The notes below the pieces were generated by a model. That model ran no database searches. It saw nothing but the letters and a program-made list of their open reading frames with translations, and was not told the DNA's origin. Shown piece after piece: positions 35,215 to 45,567 of a DNA stretch of 64,000 bases. The first letter of the stretch is position 1. The number at the start of each line of letters is the position of its first letter. Both the position numbers and the translations under genes were made by a program. The stretch comes from Allium sativum (taxonomy: Eukaryota; Streptophyta; Magnoliopsida; Asparagales; Amaryllidaceae), in assembly GCA_030737875.1 (NCBI GenBank), contig CM060910.1, positions 70,998,501-71,062,500 on the forward strand, written 5' to 3'.

Positions 35215-35904
35215 TCATCTTCAAATGCCCAGTCTTATCATAGCTGAAGCACTTTTTTTTCCACTTTTGTATCTTTACACTTATTAACAAATGACCTTTC
35301 TCATTATAATTATATCAAACTGTTCCACTCTTTTCCTTTTTCTGCCATCCTCTATCTCGTTGTTTTCGTTTCTGCTTAGCATTCCATTTCTCTTTACCTC
35401 CGCCACACTCTTGTGTATTTAGTTATTTTCTCCATTAATAGAAATAATTGAAATCCCATCCTTGAAGTACAATTCTTCATGACTAAGAGCTTCTTTTAGG
35501 GAATACTAATAATATTTTTCTTCTAATATTTAACACTACAGTGAAGTTGCTACAAGGCTTACTTTCTCCTGATTGTATCTTTTACATCCAAGCCACCGAA
35601 GATGTGCACACAAATATCCAACCATTCTCGAGCCTCAATAGCCAATTTCATCCTCAAAATTGCACTTTATCATGGAAAAAAAAACCTCACACAACTCTGC
35701 AGAATCAATTATAGGTGCTTGCGTAGGAGCACCACCATCACATACCACTACCATATGAGAAGGTTGAGTTGTTTTTAGTATCATTGTTATAACGGCCTAC
35801 AACACAGCTCTATAATTGGATGTAGCAACTCCCGATCCACCTCCTTCCTTAATAACTCCCAAAGCGGAATTATTCCTAGTTGCATTTCTCGTGTTATAAT
35901 TCAT
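35215..35904 (-). pseudogene. Ty3/gypsy gag, decayed
   Basis: Read on the minus strand from ATG 35904: MNYNTRNATRNNSALGV, then QPSHMVVVCDGGAPTQAP, then after a frame change AIEAREWLDICVHIFGGLDVKD, which fits the gag segment EWLxxxExIFxxL. Near the end NKCKDTKVEKKCFSYDKTGHLK is a zinc knuckle that has lost Cys residues. A TAG at about codon 36 sits where Gln is likely. Further stops and shifts follow. Upstream (35905 on) is LTR-like DNA. Capsid function is known for the family; this copy is dead. Confidence 0.5.
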
Positions 35905-37548
35905 TTTTAACCTATTGTAAGAATAATTATCCACTTATAAAGAAAAGTTAAAACGGTACTCAAGTGCAATATTATACATTATTATTTGCCATAAATCCTT
36001 GTCATTTACAAGTATGTTCACTCATATATACTCACTATTAACTTTAGTCAATCGAATAATCCAAGTTTATATACTAAGTGTGATGACTGCCGCATACCAT
36101 CTACATCGAATAACATAAAGCAGTGTTGCAAACGTGTGAGGACCATATGACGATCATCGAAGAAAAAGCAAAAAAAATATGTCGTATATCTCGCAACACA
36201 TGGATAAAGTATAATAAGAAAATAAACAATGCAATAGCAGCGAGACACAACAAAGAAGAAACATCATCTTCGTAGAACCACTGAGTTATGTGCATATGCA
36301 GTAATATCCAATACAACAAGTACTGACTACATATTTCTTAGATTAAAAGAGTTGTAGCAAATTATCTATAATATAAAGCAATACACTAAACTCTGCTAGC
36401 TCATCTTTGGAATAACTATTACGCCACCAAAACCTGTTATCTAGCCTACTCATCAACCATGTCGATGAGCACCTAAGATAATAAGAGAAAACATTGGGTC
36501 AGACCTGTGTGAGCAATAAATAACTATAAAAATTATACTAAAAAACATGCTACTAGCTAGGTTTAAGTCTCATATATGACATATCCCTGAAACTATAACA
36601 TATAATAACTATGTAGCATAAGCTACTCAAATAACAGCAACAGTGGATAATAGAATAGGATAGAAGAATTTAAACCATCGTCTTCCCAATTTCTTGTGAC
36701 GGCCGCCAATAACTCGCATGCCTTCACAATTTCTTGTGACGACCACTCATTACTCCCGCACTTAACAAAGGAAATAGAGCATTGAAAAACGTGCCAGACA
36801 GCTATGGACAATCATCAGGGTTGAATAACACCAACCACACCTATTGTGTAATTCACAGCGCATGGATAAAATATAATAGAATATATACAACATGAAATAA
36901 TAGTGAAGCACACTAGAACAAAATTTCAACTTTTCAAATCGCCATGAAAATATCCCATATGAACAACTAGATCACATGAAATCTGTATAAACAGCCTCAC
37001 TACAATTTCACTCAGAGTAACACATCATCGACATCAGCGGAAACAACAACTATGTATAGAAGATAGTAATACATCAGCCTCCAACTCGTGGTCGCTTAGG
37101 AGCATCGTCATCATCAAGATCTACTACCTGTTACTTAGTATGGCCATCAACAACACTGATGAACAACCCAAGGAAATAAGTGAAACATAAAACTTTGAGT
37201 TAGACAACCGTCTTAATGAGCGATAAAATAACTATCAACATCAACAATAAAGCATATGGATAATAGGAAGTTCAATTATTTGATCTGCTCAACACCTCGA
37301 TAGAATAGGATTCTCAATCCCCCTTATCTTCTACAACCCAAGGTGATAGCTGAATTTGATAAGAAATAAACAAATAAGAACGTCCATAGAAACCAATTAT
37401 CAAGTATGAATCATCCTAAACGATTTCATATCTCTGAAGCACAAACCCCTGAAGGCCTAAACCAACATCAGATAAGCACCCTAGAAAAATCTTCATCAAT
37501 GTCGAATGATCCACACAAGACGATATAACCAAACAACAACATCCATGA
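35905..37548 (-). mobile_element. LTR of the decayed gag element, with ~670-bp duplication
   Basis: Two related blocks lie in tandem. CGCATGGATAAA-type sequence is at 36200 and 36857; GTCAGAC/GTTAGAC...GAGCGATAAAATAACTAT is at 36500 and 37195. A smaller repeat CAATTTCTTGTGACG occurs at 36690 and 36727. The GGTCAGAC motif also occurs in the LTRs at 5676 and 7182. The LTR is cut at 37548 by the Tekay-like element and resumes at 62128. Confidence 0.45.
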
Positions 37549-37825
37549 TGTAACACCCCGTAATTTTAAAATGGGACACAAGAGATAATTAAAGAATAAT
37601 TAATCTTTAAAAGAAGAATTGGGTGAAACGGGTTATGCCATTGCGTTCGCCTCGGAATTCTTCTTAAGATAGAGTCCGAGTTTGCGTGAATCGGACTCCG
37701 TATGAAGAAATTATGGAGGTTAGAAGTTTTCAAGTTTAAGCAGAAATTAAATTAAATTAATAAATAAATCCAGTTCGAAATTCAAGTCTGCAGAGAAGGT
37801 TGGGCAGAAAAAGTCTCGCCATAGG

Positions 37826-37917
37826 GTGTCGACCCCCCTAGGGGTGTCGACACAGGTGTCGACCCCCTTATAGGGGTGTCAACACAAGTGTCGACCCCCT
37901 CTGTAGGGGTCGACCCC
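37826..37917. repeat. GTCGAC-rich cluster in U3
   Basis: Four or five units of GTGTCGACCCC(C)...AGGGGTGTCGAC alternate in direct and inverted orientation just upstream of the TATA box. The 3' LTR has the same cluster at 44974-45060. Confidence 0.85.
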
Positions 37918-38051
37918 AGCGAGCTGATCCGGACAGTGACGATTTTCTAAGGTGTTAGGGCATATGTGTCATGTTCTAGTTGGCTCTCTTGGGTTTGGAT
38001 GGTTTTGATGACTCTTAGGTTGATCTAAAGGCCCATATTAATCCTAAATTT

Positions 38052-38061
38052 CTATATAATC
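38052..38061 (+). promoter_or_regulatory. Tekay 5' LTR TATA box
   Basis: Reads CTATATAATC about 0.5 kb into the LTR. The 3' LTR copy is at 45199-45208. Confidence 0.6.
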
Positions 38062-38579
38062 ACCCCAAACCTCAACCCTAGACCTCACAACCCTAAACTA
38101 TGATGCCATCATGCTGTTCATCTACAAACTAACCTAGCCGCTACTATAACAAATCAAATTATAGATTAAAGATAAAAAGATAAGAGATAAAGATTCAAAG
38201 CCTAGGAATTGCGAAAAGGAATTCTAGAACAACAATGAACGAATCAACGCCTACATCAACGGATTAGCTTAGCAACTTCAGAAATCAAATCCCAGAATTC
38301 AAGATCCGTTTTCTGTGAGTGCAGTTACTTTCACAAGATAATTGTTTAAATGTAATTGTGATGAGTTATGAATTGGACTGTATGAAAATGTTTGTAAATC
38401 ATATAAAGTTTATGTCTTTGCAAACTATGTTTTGATTTATGCTAGATTTGATTCATTATATGCAAGTTATGTTCTATGTTAATTCATATGCCTAATTACG
38501 TTTGCAAGTTATGTATGCAAGTTTGCTCGATCTATGCAAGTTATGAAAGATTATATGCAAGTCATGTTCATACATGTAA

Positions 38580-39018
38580 GATCATACTTTATATGTTCAT
38601 ATGTTTAGATCTACACGTTTATATGATTAGATCCATATCAGTCCATATGTTTAGAACTATATGTTCATATGTTTAGATCTACATGTTTATATGATTAGAT
38701 CCATATCAGTCCATATGTTTAGAACTATATGTTCATATGTTTAGATCTACATGTTTATATGATTAGATCCATATCAGTCCATATGTTTAGAACTATATGT
38801 TCATATGTTTAGATCTACATGTTTATATGATTAGATCCATATCAGTCCATATGTTTAGAACTATATGTTCATATGTTTAGATCTACATATTTATATGATT
38901 AGATCTATATCAGTCCATACGTTTAGAATTATATGTTCATATGTTTAGATCTACATGTTTATATGATTAGATCCATATCAGTCCATATGTTTAGAACTAT
39001 ATGTTCATATGTTTAAAT
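38580..39018. repeat. 68-bp tandem array, six units
   Basis: TCCATATCAG (one variant) starts at 38632, 38700, 38768, 38836, 38904 and 38972, exactly 68 apart. The unit is built from ATATGTTTAGA and ATATGATTAGA pieces. The partner LTR has only three units. Confidence 0.95.
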
Positions 39019-41154
39019 CCGTGCAAGTTTATGTCTAGATCCATGATAGTTTGCACTTAATATATTGATTGGATCTATTTTTATATGTTTACTAGATTTA
39101 TGCCGTCTTAGATCTATATTGTTTATGCCAGTTATGATGTCATGTGTTTCTTCCCTTTTTCCTTTTTTTTATTTGTTTGGCTAATTGTGAGCCTACCGTA
39201 TCACGTGAACTATATGTACGAACGACGTGGGAACGTTGGGGAAAAGTTTGGGTAAAAGTTGAATGTTATGTAATTGGCATAAAAAGGGGTTGTAATCATA
39301 TAATTAATTTTGGGCATAACTAGAAAATGTGGGATAACTTGAATTGACCACACTTATGGATAATTTACATATAAACTTGGACGTGAATGGTAAATATGTA
39401 AATGGACTAAAAGATGAATGGGCCTAACGCAAGGTTAGATTGAGTTGCAGTGTAAGACTGCTCGGAACCTCCCGGCACATCCAGCGACCGCAACAACATA
39501 GATCTAGTGTGAGAGGTTAGTGCATTAAGCCCAAAAACCCGAGGTTAGAATGAGTTTGCGGTAGAAGTCTGCCCGGAACCCCCCGGCACATCCAGCAACC
39601 GCAAACAACAGTTCTAATGTGAGAGGTTGGTGCTTCAATGAATAAATTAAAGGTAAGGAACAGACATGCTAAGAATGGAAAGGTTAAGTAACATATGAAC
39701 AGGCGACACTTAACCAATACAACATTTTAGGTGGGTGGGTTAAGTTAATATGGATAAGAAGACAACTTTACCAATATTACATGAACAAAGTGGATAGGGT
39801 TAATGCAAGCTTAACAAATAATACATATGGACTTAATAAGGGGAAGGATTAAGTAAATCTTAGGTAAGTGGGTAATATTATTATATATAGGCCCACAAAC
39901 TTAACCGTTAAATAAACATGCGTGAATCAGTGAGAACGTTAAGTAACATATTAATAGGCAACACTTAACCAATACAACATGTTAATTAAGCAAATGGGTG
40001 GGGTTAAGTTAAATTGAGAACACTTAACCATTATAACATGTTGATTAGGAAATGCTAGTAACGGGGACCCATTTCAGCAGTAACCCATATAGATGTATCA
40101 TGGTACCCTGAGCTAGGCTTGATGGGGCACGATTATGGGCTTATTATAAGCGGTCAAAATAGCGGCGGGTGGCGCAACAGTGTAGGTTCTGACGGAGTAT
40201 GGGCATGCACGTGCTCCGAAGTGGAAAAAGCAGGCACTGGGCATCAGTAGTACACACTGTGCATCTTGAATCGTGTCGGGTTGCCATCATGGGAATTGAT
40301 ACACCCTATGATGGGGCCAGCACAGGTATCTATATACAAGCAAGGTCGAATGACACAAGTAATGAATACATACAAGCGAGGTCGAATGACACAAGGGAGC
40401 CGATCGAACAAGGAAGGTAGTGGGTACAACTCGTGGGGGTAGGAGCAAAAAGGGGCACCTACGATAGCAGTTAGGAGTACACTAAACTACCATTATCATG
40501 ATTAGTAAGAGGGATCAACTTTTAGTAGGGGACTAGTAAGGGTGTGGTGTAACTAGTAATGATACGGTGTTACTAGCATTGGTGCAGTGTAACAATTATC
40601 CTGTAGTGATTATAAGCGCAATCAACGTTATATCTTGTTCATCTTGTCTGCTTGGTCATGCCTGTTTTTCTACAGTCATTTCTTGCTTTCCAGTTTATGT
40701 TCTTATCCTTTTACTTTAATGATTATATTGTTAAAGTCACTGGACTTACCAGACTTATGTCTGACCTAGTTTGTTTCGCCTCTTTTCTTCCGTTTCCCCC
40801 CAGGTTCTTAGGGAGGAAATACTCAAGCTTAGTTCAGATATTTCTTTCTTCCAGCTTGAAGTTGAAAGGTGCATTGCTTGGCATTGATTCAGCGTATGGC
40901 ATTTTTCTGTTGGGAATTATGGCTTTAAAATTATGTACTCTAAAGGTTTTGTACAAGACTGATATTATGTACTTGATTTTTGGTATTTGGAAATGTAATC
41001 AAACTTATTTCTATTTTCGCTGCAATAAAGTTATAAAATTTTCAAATACTACTTTTTCTATCTTGTAATATTCCATTTTATTTACTTATAATGATCCACG
41101 AAACATAATGCATTCCCTTTGTAAGCGACATTAACGGACGTTGGGTGTTACACG

Positions 41155-41166
41155 TGGTATCAGAGC
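41155..41166 (+). promoter_or_regulatory. Primer-binding site (initiator tRNA-Met)
   Basis: TGGTATCAGAGC, two bases after the 5' LTR end, complementary to the 3' end of plant initiator tRNA-Met. Confidence 0.9.
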
Positions 41167-41344
41167 TGAAGGTTACTAGAACAGATAAAAGATTTTGAAA
41201 ACCGTTTTCAAAAGTATTATTTTCAAAAACATGTTTCAAAGAAGGAGTTTTCAAGAGAAAGATTTACTATGAAAAACATAATCCCCGAAAGCCATATATA
41301 TATCTTTCGATTCTTTATTTCGAATCTCTTCCTTTTTCCTTCTT

Positions 41345-41569
41345 ATGTCTCTTTCTCCGCGTTTAGATGCCTTTCCTAAGATATGGAAGGACTTCGGTGT
41401 GATGGACGGAAAACCTTTTCATGGGACTGAGACGTTTGTCGAGGCTATAAATTGGCTCAAGGAAGTGAAGGACTCGTTTGGTATCTTGGATATAGACAAT
41501 GGAAAGAAAGTTCAGCTAGCTGCTTGGTCGATGAGGAAGTTTAGGCTGAGGAACACAACCCAAGGATGA
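41345..41569 (+). pseudogene. Tekay gag N-terminal fragment
   Basis: 74 codons (MSLSPRLDAFPKIWKDFGVMDGKPFHGTETFVEAINWLKEVKDSFGI...). The FHGTETFVEAINWLKEVKDSF segment is the gag capsid start (compare FxGxxDPxxAxxWL). The rest of the capsid is deleted after KKVQLAAW, and the frame ends at 41569. Non-functional. Confidence 0.6.
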
Positions 41570-41642
41570 AGAATTGTTGATATGGCTTTAATCCACGAAG
41601 AAGGTAAAGGATAAGGTGGAAAGAATAATTAACCCTTGTAAC

Positions 41643-41771
41643 AAAAGAAGGTGTCTTTATTGTGGTTTAACGGGCCATATAATTAAGGACTGTAGGAAGA
41701 AGAAGAAGCATGGTTGTTACCATTGCGGCGAGGCAAGACATATGATTTAAGATTACCCAAGGAGGTAAGGA
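41643..41771 (+). pseudogene. Gag zinc knuckles, second one broken
   Basis: Reads RCLYCGLTGHIIKDC (an intact CCHC knuckle), then CYHCGEARHMI with a TAA and DY where the last Cys should be. Two knuckles in tandem are usual at the gag C-terminus of Tekay-like elements, where they bind RNA. Confidence 0.8.
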
Positions 41772-41892
41772 CAAGAGCATGAACAGAGGACAGGACCTAC
41801 TTCTGGAGGACAGGTTCATGCTTTCATGGCACCAAGACAGGAGAGAGATAGAAGCATTTCTGTTGAAAGTTTGATTTTCCTTTTTCAGTCAC

Positions 41893-42141
41893 CCTGTTCG
41901 AACTTTGTTTGACTCTTGCGCTTCGCAATCGTTTGTATCTGCTTCGTTAGTTGAAACACTGCACCTAAATACTAGTCTAGTTGTAGATCCTATTGTAGTC
42001 TCAAATCCTATTGGTGGTTCGGCTCACTTATCTATGGTTTGTCGAGTTTTGAGAGTGTCTATCTTGGGTGTTGGGTTTGGATGCAACGCCTTCGTTCCTG
42101 GTTTCACAAGCAACGGCTTGATTCTAGGATGGATTGGCTAG
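41893..42141 (+). pseudogene. Retroviral-type aspartic protease, inactivated
   Basis: Reads LFDSCASQSFVSASLVETL, where DSGA is the expected catalytic motif; the Gly is now Cys. The downstream segment CNAFVPGFTSNGLILGWIG matches the FDVILGMDWL region but with a frameshift. The next frame continues as DWLARHGAIQNC. Confidence 0.75.
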
Positions 42142-42424
42142 CCAGGCATGGTGCCATCCAAAACTGTGAAAAGAGAGTAGTTAGACTGTAGACTCATGGT
42201 GGAAAGACCCTTGATATTTCTTGTGACCCTAGGGGTTTAGTGATGCTCAGCTACCTAGAATCTCTTGACGCATTCATTGATGATTTGAAATCTATTCGTG
42301 TAGTCCGTGAGTATGGTCACATCTTTGATGAAGTTCGGGGTCTACCCACGAGGCGCGAGATAGACCTCCAAATATACTTTGTAGATAATGAAAAGTCGGT
42401 TGCATTGCCAGTGCGCCACATGGC

Positions 42425-42461
<37 letters not shown>

Positions 42462-43253
42462 GGAACTCAGTAAACATGTAGGGGAGCTACTTGAGAAAGG
42501 GTTCATAACAAGAAGCATTTCATAATGGGGTGCTCCAGTTGTTTTTGCTATGAATACTGATGGTTCGGTTAGATTGTGCGTGGACTATAGGGAGCCAAAC
42601 AAGCTCACGAAGAAGAATAGACACCCATTGCCGAGGATAGACGATTTGTTCTATCAGTTAGCTGATGCTTCAGTTTTCTCGCAGTTGGACTTTGCTACTG
42701 GATTTCACCAGTTGAGGGTAGCTGAGGATAGCAAAGATAACACTTCTTTTAGGACTCCTAACGGTTTCTTCGAAGGGCTCGTCATACTTTTTTTTGGGTT
42801 TGACGAATGCACCCACATATTTCGTAGACTTGATGAGTAGGGTATTTAGGGAGTTCCTAAAAAAGTTTGTGGTAGTCTTTGTGGATAGCATTTTGATTTT
42901 CTCTTGAAGCGAGGGAGAGTATGCCCTACATCTTAGGGAAGTCTTAGAGACCCTAGAGCACATAAACTCAAAGCTAAGTTCTCTAAATGTCATTTTTGGA
43001 GGAAAGAAGTGAGGTTCTTAGGACACGTGGTCTCTAAGGAAGGGATAGCAGTGGATCCTACAAAGGTGGTGCCAATCCAAGATTGGAAGGTTCCTAGAAA
43101 AGCAACGGAAGTAAGAAGTTTTCTAGGGTTGGCGGGCTACTATAGGAAGTTCGTTAAGGGCTTTGTGAAGGTATCATCCCTAGTTTTGACTTTGCTAGAT
43201 AGGAGCAAACCGTTCACAGTATATACCGGTACTTGCGAGGCAGGTCTTGAAGC
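42142..43253 (+). pseudogene. Tekay reverse transcriptase, catalytic site lost
   Basis: The N-terminal linker (VREYGHIFDEVRGLPTRREIDLQI) leads to RHMAP, then a (GA)n run at 42428-42458. RT proper follows: WGAPVVFAMNTDGSVRLCVDYREPNKL, HPLPRIDDLFYQL, FSQLDFATGFHQLRV, then after a frameshift near 42835 [13 protein letters not shown] and VVFVDSIL (42878-42889), where YxDD is needed, so the second Asp is Ser. A TGA follows at 42905. It resumes as KFSKCHFW...[17 protein letters not shown] and [19 protein letters not shown]. RNase H is missing. Confidence 0.9.
42428..42458. repeat. (GA)n microsatellite inside RT coding sequence
   Basis: 31 bases of perfect GA repeat lie between the RHMAP motif and the rest of the RT. 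The expansion replaces or shifts the coding frame. Confidence 0.95.
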
Positions 43254-44060
43254 AATTTTCGATGCAAGAGGAAAAGGTGATATGCAAAAGGCAGTAGGTA
43301 CGCAGTTATGTTTGAGCATTGCGTATCATCCATAGACGGATGGACGGACAAAAAGGGTGAATAGAATCCTTGAAGATATTTTGAGGTTATGCATCCTAGA
43401 TGTTGGAGGACATAAGAAGAGCACTTTCCATTTGTGGAGTTCGCTTGTAACAACAGTTATTAAGCTAGTATTAGGCTTTTTATGGACGACCTTGTCAATC
43501 ACCAACTTGTTGGTGGGAATCTATGGATAAGATTTTACTTGGGCCAGATATGGTTAGGGAAACTTCTGAGGAGATAGACTTGATTCGAAGATGAATGAAG
43601 ACGACATAGGGCCGACAAAAGTCAAACACTGACAAGAGACGAACCGACCTTGAGTTCAATGTTGGAGACAGGGTTTTTATAAAGTGTCGCCGTAGAGGAA
43701 CGTAGTTCGCTTTGGGAAGTGTGGGGAAATTAGCACCAAGGTTCATAGGGAAATCCCCCATTACAGAAAGAATTGGAAAGACCACAAAATGAAGTTGCTG
43801 AAAAAGCTTAGTGGTGTTCATGACATGTTTCATGTGTTGCATGTGAGGAAGTGTTTACATGATACCGCGGAAATAGTGGAGCCGAGCATGCTTAGTGAAG
43901 TGGAAGTGGAGCAAGATGCCACGATTAGACGAGCTCCTACATGCATCCTTGGATCGGAGATCAAGAAGTTACGCAACAGAGAGGTGAAGTTGGTTAAAAA
44001 TCCAATGAGGAGATGATCAAGGGGACGTGACTTGGGAGACGGGAGACAAGATGCGTACGC
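43254..44060 (+). pseudogene. Tekay integrase and chromodomain-like tail, broken
   Basis: Starts abruptly after a deletion that removed RNase H and the integrase zinc finger and first catalytic Asp. Reads [37 protein letters not shown] (integrase core, Gln changed to stop at 43333-43335). Further stops and shifts follow, with recognisable pieces of the C-terminal domain (VRFGKCGE, LSGVHDMFHVLHVRKCLHD). The tail RAPTCILGSEIKKLRNREVKLVK and a shifted WETGDKMRTLYHFHF resemble the Tekay chromodomain-type end. Confidence 0.85.
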
Positions 44061-44680
44061 TGTACCATTTTCATTTTTAAGGGTATATTCTTAAGTTATC
44101 CTTTTTCTATCACTTCGTTTAGACTTATTCTATCGTTTAGTATGTCCTCTCGATTATGTCTTTGATCTTTAGGTAGAAAATCCTATGGTTGTAAACATGT
44201 GTTTGAGACAGACAAGTTATGTTTGGTGGATGCAAGTGGATGCAAGTGTTTTCTGGTGGTTGCTCGTGGATGCATTTACACACACATTAGACACTAGATT
44301 GGCTCAGTCACTTTCATATTGCATATGCATATATGTATTTGTATATGGATTGAAACTTGATGTGTTATCATATAGATGTTGCATTTGTATGAATGATTGT
44401 GCACTCATATAGAAGTTATAAAGCACGATTAGGAATAATTGCATACATGATAGACTCATGGCACTGACATAATTCGCAATAAGGAGGTCAACTGAATCAG
44501 TAGACCACTTGATTTTGCATTAGATAAGGACATATACACACACTATGCATATGATCATGAAAGCATTAGAAACCTCTTTAAGGACAATGGATGCCTGTGA
44601 TTGAATGGTTGAGTAAATGACTGTTGGATGGTAGGATACACATTCTTCTTGACTTGAAGATTTCGGGGGCAAAATCCTTT
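44061..44680. other. 3' untranslated part of the Tekay internal region
   Basis: No coding signal. It holds TGGATGCAAG direct repeats (44228-44273) and leads to the polypurine tract. Confidence 0.6.
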
Positions 44681-44693
44681 AAGTAGGGGGGAA
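44681..44693 (+). promoter_or_regulatory. Polypurine tract
   Basis: AAGTAGGGGGGAA directly before the 3' LTR start TGTAACACC, the plus-strand primer site. Confidence 0.8.
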
Positions 44694-45567
44694 TGTAACA
44701 CCCCATAATTTTAAAACGGGACATAAGATATAATTAAAAAATAATTAATCTTTAAAAGAAGAATTGGGTGAAACAGGTTATGCCATTGCGTTCGTCTCGG
44801 AATTCTGCTTAAGATAGAGTCCGAATTTGCGTGAATCGGGCTCCGTATGAAGAAGTTATGGAGGTTAGAAGTTTTCAAGTTTAAGCAAAAATTAAATTAA
44901 ATTAATAATTAAATAAATCGAGTTCGAAATTCAAATATGCAGAGAAGGCTGGCCGGGAAAAGTCCCGCCATAGGGTGTCGACCCCCCTAGGGGTGTCGAC
45001 GTAGGTGTCGACCCCCCAGGGGTGTCGACATAGGTGTCGAGCCCCCCTGTAGGGGTCGACTCCAGCGAGCCGATCTGGACAGTGATGATTTTCTAAGGTG
45101 TTAGGGCATATGTGTCATGTTCTGGTTGGCTCTCTTGGGTTTGGATGGCTTTGATGACTCCTAGGTTGATCTAAAGGCCCCATATTAATCATAAACTTCT
45201 ATATAATCACCCCAAACCTCAACCCTAGACCTCACAACCCTAAACTATAATGCCGTAATGCTGTTCATCTACAAACTAACCTAGCCGCCACCATAACAAA
45301 TCAAATTCTAGATTAAAGATAAAAAGATAAGAGATAAAGATTCAAAGCCTAGGAATTGCGAAAAGGAATTCTAGAATAACAACGAACGACTCATCGCCTA
45401 CATCAACAGATTAGTTTAGCAACTTCAGAAATCAGATCCCAGAATCTGTGAGTGTAGTTACTTTCACAAGATAATAGTTTAAATGTAATTGTGATGAGTT
45501 ATGAATTGGACTGTATGAAAATGTTCGTAAATCATATAAAGTTTATGTCTTTGCAAACAATGTTTTG
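44694..45567 (+). repeat. Tekay-like 3' LTR, first part
   Basis: The first 874 bases of the 3' LTR, with the GTCGAC cluster (44974-45060) and TATA box (45199-45208). It ends in TTTTG (45563-45567), the target site of the nested element. The 5' LTR shows the uninterrupted site at about 38428-38440. Confidence 0.9.

Larger units (their letters stand above)
37549..41152 (+). repeat. Tekay-like 5' LTR
   Basis: About 3.6 kb. U3 holds a cluster of GTCGACC repeats (37826-37917) and ends near a TATA box at 38052-38061. R-U5 is about 3.1 kb and holds a 68-bp tandem array. Compared with the 3' LTR there are about 15 substitutions in the first ~245 bases, so the insertion is old. Confidence 0.9.

Noticed and set aside
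40199..40420. 73-codon frame in Tekay 5' LTR with QARSNDT repeats
   Set aside because: The 3' LTR version (61214-61396) differs in frame and repeat number. The repeats are local tandem duplications in R-U5.
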